This document shows, piece after piece, positions 10,003-24,240 of a DNA stretch of 64,000 bases. Location of the stretch: positions 19,705,879-19,769,878 of the forward strand of contig OZ038434.1 in assembly GCA_964036275.1 (NCBI GenBank), given 5' to 3'. Numbering within the stretch: position 1 is the first letter of the stretch; each line of letters begins with the position of its first letter. The notes beneath the pieces are model-generated. The model was not told the origin of the DNA. It was given only the letters and a program-made list of their open reading frames with translations, and did no database searches. Both the position numbers and the translations under genes were made by a program. This stretch comes from Litoditis marina (taxonomy: Eukaryota > Nematoda > Chromadorea > Rhabditida > Rhabditidae).

Positions 10003-13000
10003 CCCACGTAGGGCGAAAATCGCAACTCCATTCACGTCAACTTGGGGGTGTTTTTGGTTAGCACCGCCACTCAATTATTTCGGGACTGTTTCAACTTATG
10101 CTAATAAGATGAACATTTACGAGTTTCTACACATGAGAGGAGTTCAAAAATACCAAGTTTGAATACTAAATCTCACGTAGGGCGAAAATCGCAACTCCAT
10201 TCACGTCAACTTGGGGGTGTTTTTGGTTAGCACCGCCACTCAATTATTTCGGGACTGTTTCAACTTATGCTAATAAGATGAACACTTACGAGTTTCTACA
10301 CATGAGAGGAGTTCAAAAATACCAAGTTTGAACACTAAATCTCACGTAGGGCGAAAATCGCAACTCCATTCACGTCAACTTGGGGGTGTTTTTGGTTAGC
10401 ACCGCCACTCAATTATTTCGGGACTGTTTCAACTTATGCTAATAAGATGCACATTTTTAAGTTTCTACACATGAGAGGAGTTCACAAATACCAAGTTTGA
10501 ATACTAAATCTCACGTAGGGCGAAAATCGCAACTCCATTCACGGCAATTTGGGGGTGTTTTTGGTTAGCACCGCCACTCAATTATTTCAGGACTGTTTCA
10601 ACTTATGCTAATAAGATGAACATTTTTGAGTTTCTACACATGAGAGGAGTTCAAAAATACCAAGTTTGAACACTAAATCTCACGTAGGGCAAAAATCGCA
10701 ACTCCATTCACGTCAATTTGGGGGTGTTTTTGGTTAGCACCGCCACTCAATTATTTCGGGACTGTTTCAACTTATGCTAATAAGATGAACATTTTTGAGT
10801 TTCTACACATGAGGGGAGTTCAAAAATACCAAGTTTGAATACTAAATCTCACGTAGGGCGAAAATCGCAACTCCATTCACGTCAACTTGGGGGTGTTTTT
10901 GGTTAGCACCGCCACTCAATTATTTCGGGACTGTTTCAACTTATACAAATGAGATGAACATTTTTAAGTTTCTACACATGAGAGGAGTTCAAAAATACCA
11001 AGTTTGAATACTAAATCTCACGTAGGGCGAAAATCGCAACTCCATTCACGTCAACTTGGGGGTGTTTTTGGTTAGCACCGCCACTCAATTATTTCGGGAC
11101 TGTTTCAACTTATACAAATAAGATGAACATTTTTAAGTTTCTACACATGAGAGGAGTTCAAAAATACCAAGTTTGAATACTAAATCTCACGTAGGGCGAA
11201 AATCGCAACTCCATTCACGTCAACTTGGGGGTGTTTTTGGTTAGCACCGCCACTCAATTATTTCGGAACTGTTTCAACTTATACAAATAAGATGAACATT
11301 TTTAAGTTTCTACACATGAGAGGAGTTCAAAAATACCAAGTTTGAATAGTAAATCTCACGTAGGGCGAAAATCGCAACTCCATTCACGTCAACTTGGGGG
11401 TGTTTTTGGTTAGCACGGCCACTCAATTATTTCGGGACTGTTTCAACTTATGCAAATAAGATGAACATTTTTAAGTTTCTACACATGAGAGGAGTTCAAA
11501 AATACCAAGTTTGAATACTAAATCTCACGTAGGGCGAAAATCGCAACTCCATTCACGTCAATTTGGGGGTGTTTTTGGTTAGCACCGCCACTCAATTATT
11601 TCAGGACTGTTTCAACTTATGCTAATAAGATGAACATTTTTGAGTTTCTACACATGAGAGGAGTTCAAAAATACCAAGTTTGAACACTAAATCTCACGTA
11701 GGGCAAAAATCGCAACTCCATTCACGTCAATTTGGGGGTGTTTTTGGTTAGCACCGCCACTCAATTATTTCGGGACTGTTTCAACTTATGCTAATAAGAT
11801 GAACATTTTTGAGTTTCTACACATGAGGGGAGTTCAAAAATACCAAGTTTGAACACTAAATCTCACGTAGGGCAAAAATCGCAACTCCATTCACGTCAAT
11901 TTGGGGGTGTTTTTGGTTAGCACCGCCACTCAATTATTTCGGGACTGTTTTAACTTATGCTAATAAGATGAACATTTTTAAGTTTCTACACATGAGAGGA
12001 GTTCAAAAATACCAAGTTTGAACACTAAATCTCACGTAGGGCAAAAATCGCAACTCCATTCACGTCAATTTGGGGGTGTTTTTGGTTAGCACCGCCACTC
12101 AATTATTTCGGGACTGTTTTAACTTATGCTAATAAGATGAACATTTTTAAGTTTCTACACATGAGAGGAGTTCAAAAATACCAAGTTTGAACACTAAATC
12201 TCGCGTAGGGCGAAAATCGCAACTCCATTCACGTCAACTTGGGGGTGTTTTTGGTTAGCACCGCCACTCAATTATTTCGGGACTGTTTCAACTTATGCTA
12301 ATAAGATAAACATTTTTAAGTTTCTACACATGAGAGGAGTTCAAAAATACCAAGTTTGAACACTAAATCTCACGTAGGGCGAAAATCGCAACTCCATTCA
12401 CGTTTCTACACATGAGAGGAGTTCAAAAATACCAAGTTTGAACACTAAATCCCACGTAGGGCGAAAATCGCAACTCCATTCACGTCAACTTGGGGGTGTT
12501 TTTGGTTAGCACCGCCACTCAATTATTTCGGGACTGTTTCAACTTATGCTAATAAGATGAACATTTTTGAGTTTCTACACATGATAGAAGTTCAAAAATA
12601 CCAAGTTTGAACACTAAATCCCACGTAGGGCGAAAATCGCAACTCCATTCACGTCAACTTGGGGGTGTTTTTGGTTAGCACCGCCACTCAATTATTTCGG
12701 GACTGTTTCAACTTATGCTAATAAGATGAACATTTACGAGTTTCTACACATGAGAGGAGTTCAAAAATACCAAGTTTGAACACTAAATCTCACGTAGGGC
12801 GAAAATCGCAACTCCATTCACGTCAACTTGGGGGTGTTTTTGGTTAGCACCGCCACTCAATTATTTCGGGACTGTTTCAACTTATGCTAATAAGATGCAC
12901 ATTTTTAAGTTTCTACACATGAGAGGAGTTCAAAAATACCAAGTTTGAATACTAAATCTCACGTAGGGCGAAAATCGCAACTCCATTCACGTCAATTTGG

Positions 13001-13129
13001 GGGTGTTTTTGGTTAGCACCGCCACTCAATTATTTCAGGACTGTTTCAACTTATGCTAATAAGATGAACATTTTTGAGTTTCTACACATGAGAGAAGTTC
13101 AAAAATACCAAGTTTGAACACTAAATCTC

Positions 13130-16100
13130 TCGTAGGGCAAAAATCGCAACTCCATTCACGTCAATTTGGGGGTGTTTTTGGTTAGCACCGCCACTCAATT
13201 ATTTCGGGACTGTTTCAACTTATGCTAATAAGATGAACATTTTTGAGTTTCTACACATGAGGGGAGTTCAAAAATACCAAGTTTGAACACTAAATCTCAC
13301 GTGTGGCAAAAATCGCAACTCCATTCACGTCAATTTGGGGGTGTTTTTGGTTAGCACCGCCACTCAATTATTTCGGGACTGTTTCAACTTATGCTAATAA
13401 GATGAACATTTTTAAGTTTCTACACATGAGAGGAGTTCAAAATTACCAAGTTTGAACACTAAATCCCACGTAGGGCGAAAATCGCAACTCCATTCACGTC
13501 AACTTGGGGGTGTTTTTGGTTAGCACGGCCACTCAATTATTTCGGGACTGTTTCAACTTATGCAAATAAGATGAACATTTTTAAGTTTCTACACATAAGA
13601 GGAGTTCAAAAATACCAAGTTTGAATACTAAATCTCACGTAGGGCGAAAATCGCAACTCCATTCACGTCAATTTCGGGGTGTTTTTGGTTAGCACCGCCA
13701 CTCAATTATTTCGGGACTGTTTCAACTTATGCAAATAAGATGAACATTTTTGAGTTTCTACACATGAGAGGAGTTCAGAAAATACCAAGTTTGAACACTA
13801 AATCCCACGTAGGGCGAAAATCGCAACTCCATTCACGTCAATTTGGGGGTGTTTTTGGTTAGCACCGCCACTCAATTATTTCAGGACTGTTTCAACTCAT
13901 GCTAATAAGATGAACATTTTTGAGTTTCTACACATGAGAGGAGTTCAAAAATACCAAGTTTGAACACTAAATCCCACGTAGGGCGAAAATCGCAACTCCA
14001 TTCACGTCAACTTGGGGGTGTTTTTGGTTAGCACGGCCACTCAATTATTTCGGGACTGTTTCAACTTATGCTAATAAGATGAACATTTTTAAGTTTCTAC
14101 ACATGAGAGGAGTTCAAAATTACCAAGTTTGAACACTAAATCCCACGTAGGGCGAAAATCGCAACTCCATTCACGTCAACTTGGGGGTGTTTTTGGTTAG
14201 CACGGCCACTCAATTATTTCGGGACTGTTTCAACTTATGCAAATAAGATGAACATTTTTAAGTTTCTACACATAAGAGGAGTTCAAAAATACCAAGTTTG
14301 AATACTAAATCTCACGTAGGGCGAAAATCGCAACTCCATTCACGTCAATTTCGGGGTGTTTTTGGTTAGCACCGCCACTCAATTATTTCGGGACTGTTTC
14401 AACTTATGCAAATAAGATGAACATTTTTGAGTTTCTACACATGAGAGGAGTTCAGAAAATACCAAGTTTGAACACTAAATCCCACGTAGGGCGAAAATCG
14501 CAACTCCATTCACGTCAATTTGGGGGTGTTTTTGGTTAGCACCGCCACTCAATTATTTCAGGACTGTTTCAACTCATGCTAATAAGATGAACATTTTTGA
14601 GTTTCTACACATGAGAGGAGTTCAAAAATACCAAGTTTGAACACTAAATCCCACGTAGGGCGAAAATCGCAACTCCATTCACGTCAACTTGGGGGTGTTT
14701 TTGGTTAGCACGGCCACTCAATTATTTCGGGACTGTTTCAACTTATGCAAATAAGATGAACATTTTTAAGTTTCTACACATAAGAGGAGTTCAAAAATAC
14801 CAAGTTTGAATACTAAATCTCACGTAGGGCGAAAATCGCAACTCCATTCACGTCAATTTGGGGGTGTTTTTGGTTAGCACCGCCACTCAATTATTTCGGG
14901 ACTGTTTCAACTTATGCAAATAAGATGAACATTTTTGAGTTTCTACACATGAGAGGAGTCCAGAAAATACCAAGTTTGAACACTAAATCCCACGTAGGGC
15001 GAAAATCGCAACTCCATTCACGTCAACTTGGGGGTGTTTTTGGTTAGCACCGCCACTCAATTATTTCGGGACTGTTTCAACTTATGCTAATAAGATGAAC
15101 ATTTTTAAGTTTCTACACATGAGAGGAGTTCAAAAATACCAAGTTTGAACACTAAATCTCACGTAGGGCGAAAATCGCAACTCCATTCACGTCAACTTGG
15201 GGGTGTTCTTGGTTAGCACCGCCACTCAATTATTTCGGGACTGTTTCAACTTATGCTAATAAGATGAACATTTTTAAGTTTCTACACATGAGAGGAGTTC
15301 AAAAATACCAAGTTTGAACACTAAATCTCACGTAGGGCGAAAATCGCAACTCCATTCACGTCAACTTGGGGGTGTTTTTGGTTAGCACCGCCACTCAATT
15401 ATTTCGCGACTGTTTCAACTTATGCTAATAAGATGAACATTTTTAAGTTTCTACACATGAGAGGAGTTCAAAAATACCAAGTTTGAACACTAAATCCCAC
15501 GTAGGGCGAAAATCGCAACTCCATTCACGTCAACTTGGGGGTGTTTTTGGTTAGCACCGCCACTCAATTATTTCGGGACTGTTTCAACTTATGCTAATAA
15601 GATGAACATTTTTTAGTTTCTACTCATGAGAGGAGTTCAAAAATACCAAGTTTGAACACTAAATCTCACGTAGGGCAAAAATCGCAACTCCATTCACGTC
15701 AATTTGGGAGTGTTTTTGGTTAGCACCGCCACTCAATTATTTCGGGACTGTTTCAACTTATGCAAATAAGATGAACATTTTTGAGTTTCTACACATGAGA
15801 GGAGTTCAAAAATACCAAGTTTGAACACTAAATCTCTCGTAGGGCAAAAATCGCAACTCCATTCACGTCAATTTGGGGGTGTTTTTGGTTAGCACCGCCA
15901 CTCAATTATTTCGGGACTGTTTCAACTTATGCTAATAAGATGAACATTTTTGAGTTTCTACACATGAGGGGAGTTCAAAAATACCAAGTTTGAACACTAA
16001 ATCTCACGTGTGGCAAAAATCGCAACTCCATTCACGTCAATTTGGGGGTGTTTTTGGTTAGCACCGCCACTCAATTATTTCGGGACTGTTTCAACTTATG

Positions 16101-18500
16101 CTAATAAGATGAACATTTTTAAGTTTCTACACATGAGAGGAGTTCAAAATTACCAAGTTTGAACACTAAATCCCACGTAGGGCGAAAATCGCAACTCCAT
16201 TCACGTCAACTTGGGGGTGTTTTTGGTTAGCACGGCCACTCAATTATTTCGGGACTGTTTCAACTTATGCAAATAAGATGAACATTTTTAAGTTTCTACA
16301 CATAAGAGGAGTTCAAAAATACCAAGTTTGAATACTAAATCTCACGTAGGGCGAAAATCGCAACTCCATTCACGTCAATTTCGGGGTGTTTTTGGTTAGC
16401 ACCGCCACTCAATTATTTCGGGACTGTTTCAACTTATGCAAATAAGATGAACATTTTTGAGTTTCTACACATGAGAGGAGTTCAGAAAATACCAAGTTTG
16501 AACACTAAATCCCACGTAGGGCGAAAATCGCAACTCCATTCACGTCAATTTGGGGGTGTTTTTGGTTAGCACCGCCACTCAATTATTTCAGGACTGTTTC
16601 AACTCATGCTAATAAGATGAACATTTTTGAGTTTCTACACATGAGAGGAGTTCAAAAATACCAAGTTTGAACACTAAATCCCACGTAGGGCGAAAATCGC
16701 AACTCCATTCACGTCAACTTGGGGGTGTTTTTGGTTAGCACGGCCACTCAATTATTTCGGGACTGTTTCAACTTATGCAAATAAGATGAACATTTTTAAG
16801 TTTCTACACATAAGAGGAGTTCAAAAATACCAAGTTTGAATACTAAATCTCACGTAGGGCGAAAATCGCAACTCCATTCACGTCAATTTGGGGGTGTTTT
16901 TGGTTAGCACCGCCACTCAATTATTTCGGGACTGTTTCAACTTATGCAAATAAGATGAACATTTTTAAGTTTCTACACATAAGAGGAGTTCAAAAATACC
17001 AAGTTTGAATACTAAATCTCACGTAGGGCGAAAATCGCAACTCCATTCACGTCAATTTCGGGGTGTTTTTGGTTAGCACCGCCACTCAATTATTTCGGGA
17101 CTGTTTCAACTTATGCAAATAAGATGAACATTTTTGAGTTTCTACACATGAGAGGAGTTCAGAAAATACCAAGTTTGAACACTAAATCCCACGTAGGGCG
17201 AAAATCGCAACTCCATTCACGTCAATTTGGGGGTGTTTTTGGTTAGCACCGCCACTCAATTATTTCAGGACTGTTTCAACTCATGCTAATAAGATGAACA
17301 TTTTTGAGTTTCTACACATGAGAGGAGTTCAAAAATACCAAGTTTGAACACTAAATCCCACGTAGGGCGAAAATCGCAACTCCATTCACGTCAACTTGGG
17401 GGTGTTTTTGGTTAGCACGGCCACTCAATTATTTCGGGACTGTTTCAACTTATGCAAATAAGATGAACATTTTTAAGTTTCTACACATAAGAGGAGTTCA
17501 AAAATACCAAGTTTGAATACTAAATCTCACGTAGGGCGAAAATCGCAACTCCATTCACGTCAATTTGGGGGTGTTTTTGGTTAGCACCGCCACTCAATTA
17601 TTTCGGGACTGTTTCAACTTATGCAAATAAGATGAACATTTTTGAGTTTCTACACATGAGAGGAGTCCAGAAAATACCAAGTTTGAACACTAAATCCCAC
17701 GTAGGGCGAAAATCGCAACTCCATTCACGTCAACTTGGGGGTGTTTTTGGTTAGCACCGCCACTCAATTATTTCGGGACTGTTTCAACTTATGCTAATAA
17801 GATGAACATTTTTAAGTTTCTACACATGAGAGGAGTTCAAAAATACCAAGTTTGAACACTAAATCTCACGTAGGGCGAAAATCGCAACTCCATTCACGTC
17901 AACTTGGGGGTGTTCTTGGTTAGCACCGCCACTCAATTATTTCGGGACTGTTTCAACTTATGCTAATAAGATGAACATTTTTAAGTTTCTACACATGAGA
18001 GGAGTTCAAAAATACCAAGTTTGAACACTAAATCTCACGTAGGGCGAAAATCGCAACTCCATTCACGTCAACTTGGGGGTGTTTTTGGTTAGCACCGCCA
18101 CTCAATTATTTCGCGACTGTTTCAACTTATGCTAATAAGATGAACATTTTTAAGTTTCTACACATGAGAGGAGTTCAAAAATACCAAGTTTGAACACTAA
18201 ATCCCACGTAGGGCGAAAATCGCAACTCCATTCACGTCAACTTGGGGGTGTTTTTGGTTAGCACCGCCACTCAATTATTTCGGGACTGTTTCAACTTATG
18301 CTAATAAGATGAACATTTTTTAGTTTCTACACATGAGAGGAGTTCAAAAATACCAAGTTTGAACACTAAATCTCACGTAGGGCAAAAATCGCAACTCCAT
18401 TCACGTCAATTTGGGAGTGTTTTTGGTTAGCACCGCCACTCAATTATTTCGGGACTGTTTCAACTTATGCAAATAAGATGAACATTTTTAAGTTTCTACA
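13130..18500 (+). repeat. ~2.7-kb (16-monomer) higher-order duplication in the plus arm
   Basis: A run of rare variants (CTCTCGTAGGG at 13130, CACGTGTGGC at 13302, then TTCAAAATTACC, CATAAGAGG, CAATTTCGGGG, TTCAGAAAATACC and CAACTCATGC) recurs from 15832 with about the same order and an offset near 2.70 kb. Smaller repeats of part of the same block are nested inside. The end coordinate is approximate. Confidence 0.65.
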
Positions 18501-19971
18501 CATAAGAGGAGTTCAAAAATACCAAGTTTGAATACTAAATCTCACGTAGGGCGAAAATCGCAACTCCATTCACGTCAATTTGGGGGTGTTTTTGGTTAGC
18601 ACCGCCACTCAATTATTTCGGGACTGTTTCAACTTATGCAAATAAGATGAACATTTTTGAGTTTCTACACATGAGAGGAGTCCAGAAAATACCAAGTTTG
18701 AACACTAAATCCCACGTAGGGCGAAAATCGCAACTCCATTCACGTCAACTTGGGGGTGTTTTTGGTTAGCACCGCCACTCAATTATTTCGGGACTGTTTC
18801 AACTTATGCTAATAAGATGAACATTTTTAAGTTTCTACACATGAGAGGAGTTCAAAAATACCAAGTTTGAACACTAAATCTCACGTAGGGCGAAAATCGC
18901 AACTCCATTCACGTCAACTTGGGGGTGTTCTTGGTTAGCACCGCCACTCAATTATTTCGGGACTGTTTCAACTTATGCTAATAAGATGAACATTTTTAAG
19001 TTTCTACACATGAGAGGAGTTCAAAAATACCAAGTTTGAACACTAAATCTCACGTAGGGCGAAAATCGCAACTCCATTCACGTCAACTTGGGGGTGTTTT
19101 TGGTTAGCACCGCCACTCAATTATTTCGCGACTGTTTCAACTTATGCTAATAAGATGAACATTTTTAAGTTTCTACACATGAGAGGAGTTCAAAAATACC
19201 AAGTTTGAACACTAAATCCCACGTAGGGCGAAAATCGCAACTCCATTCACGTCAACTTGGGGGTGTTTTTGGTTAGCACCGCCACTCAATTATTTCGGGA
19301 CTGTTTCAACTTATGCTAATAAGATGAACATTTTTTAGTTTCTACACATGAGAGGAGTTCAAAAATACCAAGTTTGAACACTAAATCTCACGTAGGGCAA
19401 AAATCGCAACTCCATTCACGTCAATTTGGGAGTGTTTTTGGTTAGCACCGCCACTCAATTATTTCGGGACTGTTTCAACTTATGCAAATAAGATGAACAT
19501 TTTTGAGTTTCTACACATGAGAGGAGTTCAAAAGACCAAGTTTGAACACTAAATCCCACGTAGGGCGAAAATCGCAACTCCATTCACGTCAACTTGGGGG
19601 TGTTTTTGGTTAGCACCGCCACTCAATTATTTCGGGACTGTTTCAACTTATGCTAATAAGATGAACATTTTTAAGTTTCTACACATGAGAGGAGTTCAAA
19701 AATACCAAGTTTGAACACTAAATCTCACGTAGGGCGAAAATCGCAACTCCATTCACGTCAATTTGGGGGTGTTTTTGGTTAGCACCGCCACTCAATTATT
19801 TCGGGACTGTTTCAACTTATGCAAATAAGATGAACATTTTTGAGTTTCTACACATGAGAGGAGTCCAGAAAATACCAAGTTTGAACACTAAATCCCACTT
19901 AGGGCGAAAATCGCAACTCCATTCACGTCAACTTGGGGGTGTTTTTGGTTAGCACCGCCACTCAATTATTT

Positions 19972-20028
19972 CGGGACTGTTTCAACTGAAAAATGTTCAT
20001 CTTATTAGCATAAGTTGAAACAGTCCCG
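19972..20028. other. Orientation switch / centre of inverted satellite array
   Basis: The plus-oriented satellite stops at TTTCAACT (19987) and its reverse complement starts at about 19988. CGGGACTGTTTCAACT (19972-19987) pairs exactly with AGTTGAAACAGTCCCG (20013-20028) across a 25-nt spacer, and the arms continue to pair at satellite-level identity far outward. No foreign sequence separates the arms. Confidence 0.93.
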
Positions 20029-21574
20029 AAATAATTGAGTGGCGGTGCTAACCAAAAACACCCCCAAGTTGACGTGAATGGAGTTGCGATTTTCCCCCTA
20101 CGTGGGATTTAGTGTTCAAACTTGGTATTTTTGAACTCCTCTCATGTGTAGAAACTTAAAAATGTTCATCTTATTAGCATAAGTTGAAACAGTCGCGAAA
20201 TAATTGAGTGGCGGTGCTAACCAAAAACACCCCCAAGTTGACGTGAATGGAGTTGCGATTTTCGCCCTACGTGAGATTTAGTGTTCAAACTTGGTATTTT
20301 TGAACTCCTCTCATGTGTAGAAACTTAAAAATGTTCATCTTATTAGCATAAGGTAAAACAGTCCCGAAATAATTGAGTGGCGGTGCTAACCAAGAACACC
20401 CCCAAGTTGACGTGAATGGAGTTGCGATTTTCGCCCTACGTGAGATTTAGTGTTCAAACTTGGTATTTTTGAACTCCTCTCATGTGTAGAAACTTAAAAA
20501 TGTTCATCTTATTAGCATAAGTTGAAACAGTCCCGAAATAATTGAGTGGCGGTGCTAACCAAAAACACCCCCAAGTTGACGTGAATGGAGTTGCGATTTT
20601 CGCCCTACGTGGGATTTAGTGTTCAAACTTGGTATTTTCTGGACTCCTCTCATGTGTAGAAACTCAAAAATGTTCATCTTATTTGCATAAGTTGAAACAG
20701 TCCCGAAATAATTGAGTGGCGGTGCTAACCAAAAACACCCCCAAATTGACGTGAATGGAGTTGCGATTTTCGCCCTACGTGAGATTTAGTGTTCAAACTT
20801 GGTATTTTTGAACTCCTCTCATGTGTAGAAACTTAAAAATGTTCATCTTATTAGCATAAGTTGAAACAGTCCCGAAATAATTGAGTGGCGGTGCTAACCA
20901 AAAACACCCCCAAGTTGACGTGAATGGAGTTGCGATTTTCGCCCTACGTGGGATTTAGTGTTCAAACTTGGTCTTTTGAACTCCTCTCATGTGTAGAAAC
21001 TCAAAAATGTTCATCTTATTTGCATAAGTTGAAACAGTCCCGAAATAATTGAGTGGCGGTGCTAACCAAAAACACTCCCAAATTGACGTGAATGGAGTTG
21101 CGATTTTTGCCCTACGTGAGATTTAGTGTTCAAACTTGGTATTTTTGAACTCCTCTCATGTGTAGAAACTAAAAAATGTTCATCTTATTAGCATAAGTTG
21201 AAACAGTCCCGAAATAATTGAGTGGCGGTGCTAACCAAAAACACCCCCAAGTTGACGTGAATGGAGTTGCGATTTTCGCCCTACGTGGGATTTAGTGTTC
21301 AAACTTGGTATTTTTGAACTCCTCTCATGTGTAGAAACTTAAAAATGTTCATCTTATTAGCATAAGTTGAAACAGTCGCGAAATAATTGAGTGGCGGTGC
21401 TAACCAAAAACACCCCCAAGTTGACGTGAATGGAGTTGCGATTTTCGCCCTACGTGAGATTTAGTGTTCAAACTTGGTATTTTTGAACTCCTCTCATGTG
21501 TAGAAACTTAAAAATGTTCATCTTATTAGCATAAGTTGAAACAGTCCCGAAATAATTGAGTGGCGGTGCTAACC

Positions 21575-24240
21575 AAGAACACCCCCAAGTTGACGTGAAT
21601 GGAGTTGCGATTTTCGCCCTACGTGGGATTTAGTGTTCAAACTTGGTATTTTTGAACTCCTCTCATGTGTAGAAACTTAAAAATGTTCATCTTATTAGCA
21701 TAAGTTGAAACAGTCCCGAAATAATTGAGTGGCGGTGCTAACCAAGAACACCCCCAAGTTGACGTGAATGGAGTTGCGATTTTCGCCCTACGTGAGATTT
21801 AGTGTTCAAACTTGGTATTTTTGAACTCCTCTCATGTGTAGAAACTTAAAAATGTTCATCTTATCAGCATAAGTTGAAACAGTCCCGAAATAATTGAGTG
21901 GCGGTGCTAACCAAAAACACCCCCAAGTTGACGTGAATGGAGTTGCGATTTTCGCCCTACGTGGGATTTAGTGTTCAAACTTGGTATTTTCTGGACTCCT
22001 CTCATGTGTAGAAACTCAAAAATGTTCATCTTATTTGCATAAGTTGAAACAGTCCCGAAATAATTGAGTGGCGGTGCTAACCAAAAACACCCCCAAATTG
22101 ACGTGAATGGAGTTGCGATTTTCGCCCTACGTGAGATTTAGTATTCAAACTTGGTATTTTTGAACTCCTCTTATGTGTAGAAACTTAAAAATGTTCATCT
22201 TATTTGCATAAGTTGAAACAGTCCCGAAATAATTGAGTGGCCGTGCTAACCAAAAACACCCCCAAGTTGACGTGAATGGAGTTGCGATTTTCGCCCTACG
22301 TGGGATTTAGTGTTCAAACTTGGTATTTTTGAACTCCTCTCATGTGTAGAAACTCAAAAATGTTCATCTTATTAGCATGAGTTGAAACAGTCCTGAAATA
22401 ATTGAGTGGCGGTGCTAACCAAAAACACCCCCAAATTGACGTGAATGGAGTTGCGATTTTCGCCCTACGTGGGATTTAGTGTTCAAACTTGGTATTTTCT
22501 GAACTCCTCTCATGTGTAGAAACTCAAAAATGTTCATCTTATTTGCATAAGTTGAAACAGTCCCGAAATAATTGAGTGGCGGTGCTAACCAAAAACACCC
22601 CGAAATTGACGTGAATGGAGTTGCGATTTTCGCCCTACGTGAGATTTAGTATTCAAACTTGGTATTTTTGAACTCCTCTTATGTGTAGAAACTTAAAAAT
22701 GTTCATCTTATTTGCATAAGTTGAAACAGTCCCGAAATAATTGAGTGGCCGTGCTAACCAAAAACACCCCCAAGTTGACGTGAATGGAGTTGCGATTTTC
22801 GCCCTACGTGGGATTTAGTGTTCAAACTTGGTAATTTTGAACTCCTCTCATGTGTAGAAACTTAAAAATGTTCATCTTATTAGCATAAGTTGAAACAGTC
22901 CCGAAATAATTGAGTGGCGGTGCTAACCAAGAACACCCCCAAGTTGACGTGAATGGAGTTGCGATTTTCGCCCTACGTGGGATTTAGTGTTCAAACTTGG
23001 TATTTTTGAACTCCTCTCATGTGTAGAAACTTAAAAATGTTCATCTTATTAGCATAAGTTGAAACAGTCCCGAAATAATTGAGTGGCGGTGCTAACCAAG
23101 AACACCCCCAAGTTGACGTGAATGGAGTTGCGATTTTCGCCCTACGTGAGATTTAGTGTTCAAACTTGGTATTTTTGAACTCCTCTCATGTGTAGAAACT
23201 TAAAAATGTTCATCTTATCAGCATAAGTTGAAACAGTCCCGAAATAATTGAGTGGCGGTGCTAACCAAAAACACCCCCAAGTTGACGTGAATGGAGTTGC
23301 GATTTTCGCCCTACGTGGGATTTAGTGTTCAAACTTGGTATTTTCTGGACTCCTCTCATGTGTAGAAACTCAAAAATGTTCATCTTATTTGCATAAGTTG
23401 AAACAGTCCCGAAATAATTGAGTGGCGGTGCTAACCAAAAACACCCCCAAATTGACGTGAATGGAGTTGCGATTTTCGCCCTACGTGAGATTTAGTATTC
23501 AAACTTGGTATTTTTGAACTCCTCTTATGTGTAGAAACTTAAAAATGTTCATCTTATTTGCATAAGTTGAAACAGTCCCGAAATAATTGAGTGGCCGTGC
23601 TAACCAAAAACACCCCCAAGTTGACGTGAATGGAGTTGCGATTTTCGCCCTACGTGGGATTTAGTGTTCAAACTTGGTATTTTTGAACTCCTCTCATGTG
23701 TAGAAACTCAAAAATGTTCATCTTATTAGCATGAGTTGAAACAGTCCTGAAATAATTGAGTGGCGGTGCTAACCAAAAACACCCCCAAATTGACGTGAAT
23801 GGAGTTGCGATTTTCGCCCTACGTGGGATTTAGTGTTCAAACTTGGTATTTTCTGAACTCCTCTCATGTGTAGAAACTCAAAAATGTTCATCTTATTTGC
23901 ATAAGTTGAAACAGTCCCGAAATAATTGAGTGGCGGTGCTAACCAAAAACACCCCGAAATTGACGTGAATGGAGTTGCGATTTTCGCCCTACGTGAGATT
24001 TAGTATTCAAACTTGGTATTTTTGAACTCCTCTTATGTGTAGAAACTTAAAAATGTTCATCTTATTTGCATAAGTTGAAACAGTCCCGAAATAATTGAGT
24101 GGCCGTGCTAACCAAAAACACCCCCAAGTTGACGTGAATGGAGTTGCGATTTTCGCCCTACGTGGGATTTAGTGTTCAAACTTGGTAATTTTGAACTCCT
24201 CTCATGTGTAGAAACTTAAAAATGTTCATCTTATTAGCAT
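21575..24240 (-). repeat. 1354-bp (8-monomer) higher-order repeat, two copies
   Basis: Rare markers recur at a 1354-bp step: AACCAAGAAC at 21575 and 22929, TTATCAGCAT at 21861 and 23215, TTTTCTGGACTCC near 21991 and 23345, GCATGAGTTG at 22375 and 23729. The length equals 8 x 169 plus 2 bp from small indels. The second copy diverges after about 24240. Confidence 0.8.

Larger units (their letters stand above)
4190..19987 (+). repeat. 169-bp major satellite, plus-oriented arm
   Basis: Monomer starts (CTCACGTAGGGCG) at 4190, 4359, 4528 and 4697 fix the period at 169 bp. About 94 monomers run head to tail. Monomers are very similar and differ at recurring diagnostic sites: CAACTTGG/CAATTTGG, ATGCTAAT/ATGCAAAT/ATACAAAT, AGATGAAC/AGATGCAC/AGATAAAC, CATTTTTGAG/CATTTTTAAG/CATTTACGAG, CACCGCC/CACGGCC. 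The length is close to nucleosomal repeat length and to known centromeric satellites. There is no coding potential. It ends at the orientation switch at 19987. Confidence 0.97.

Noticed and set aside
4190..19987. CENP-B box in the 169-bp monomer
   Set aside because: No sequence matching the core of the CENP-B box was found in the monomer on either strand by eye.
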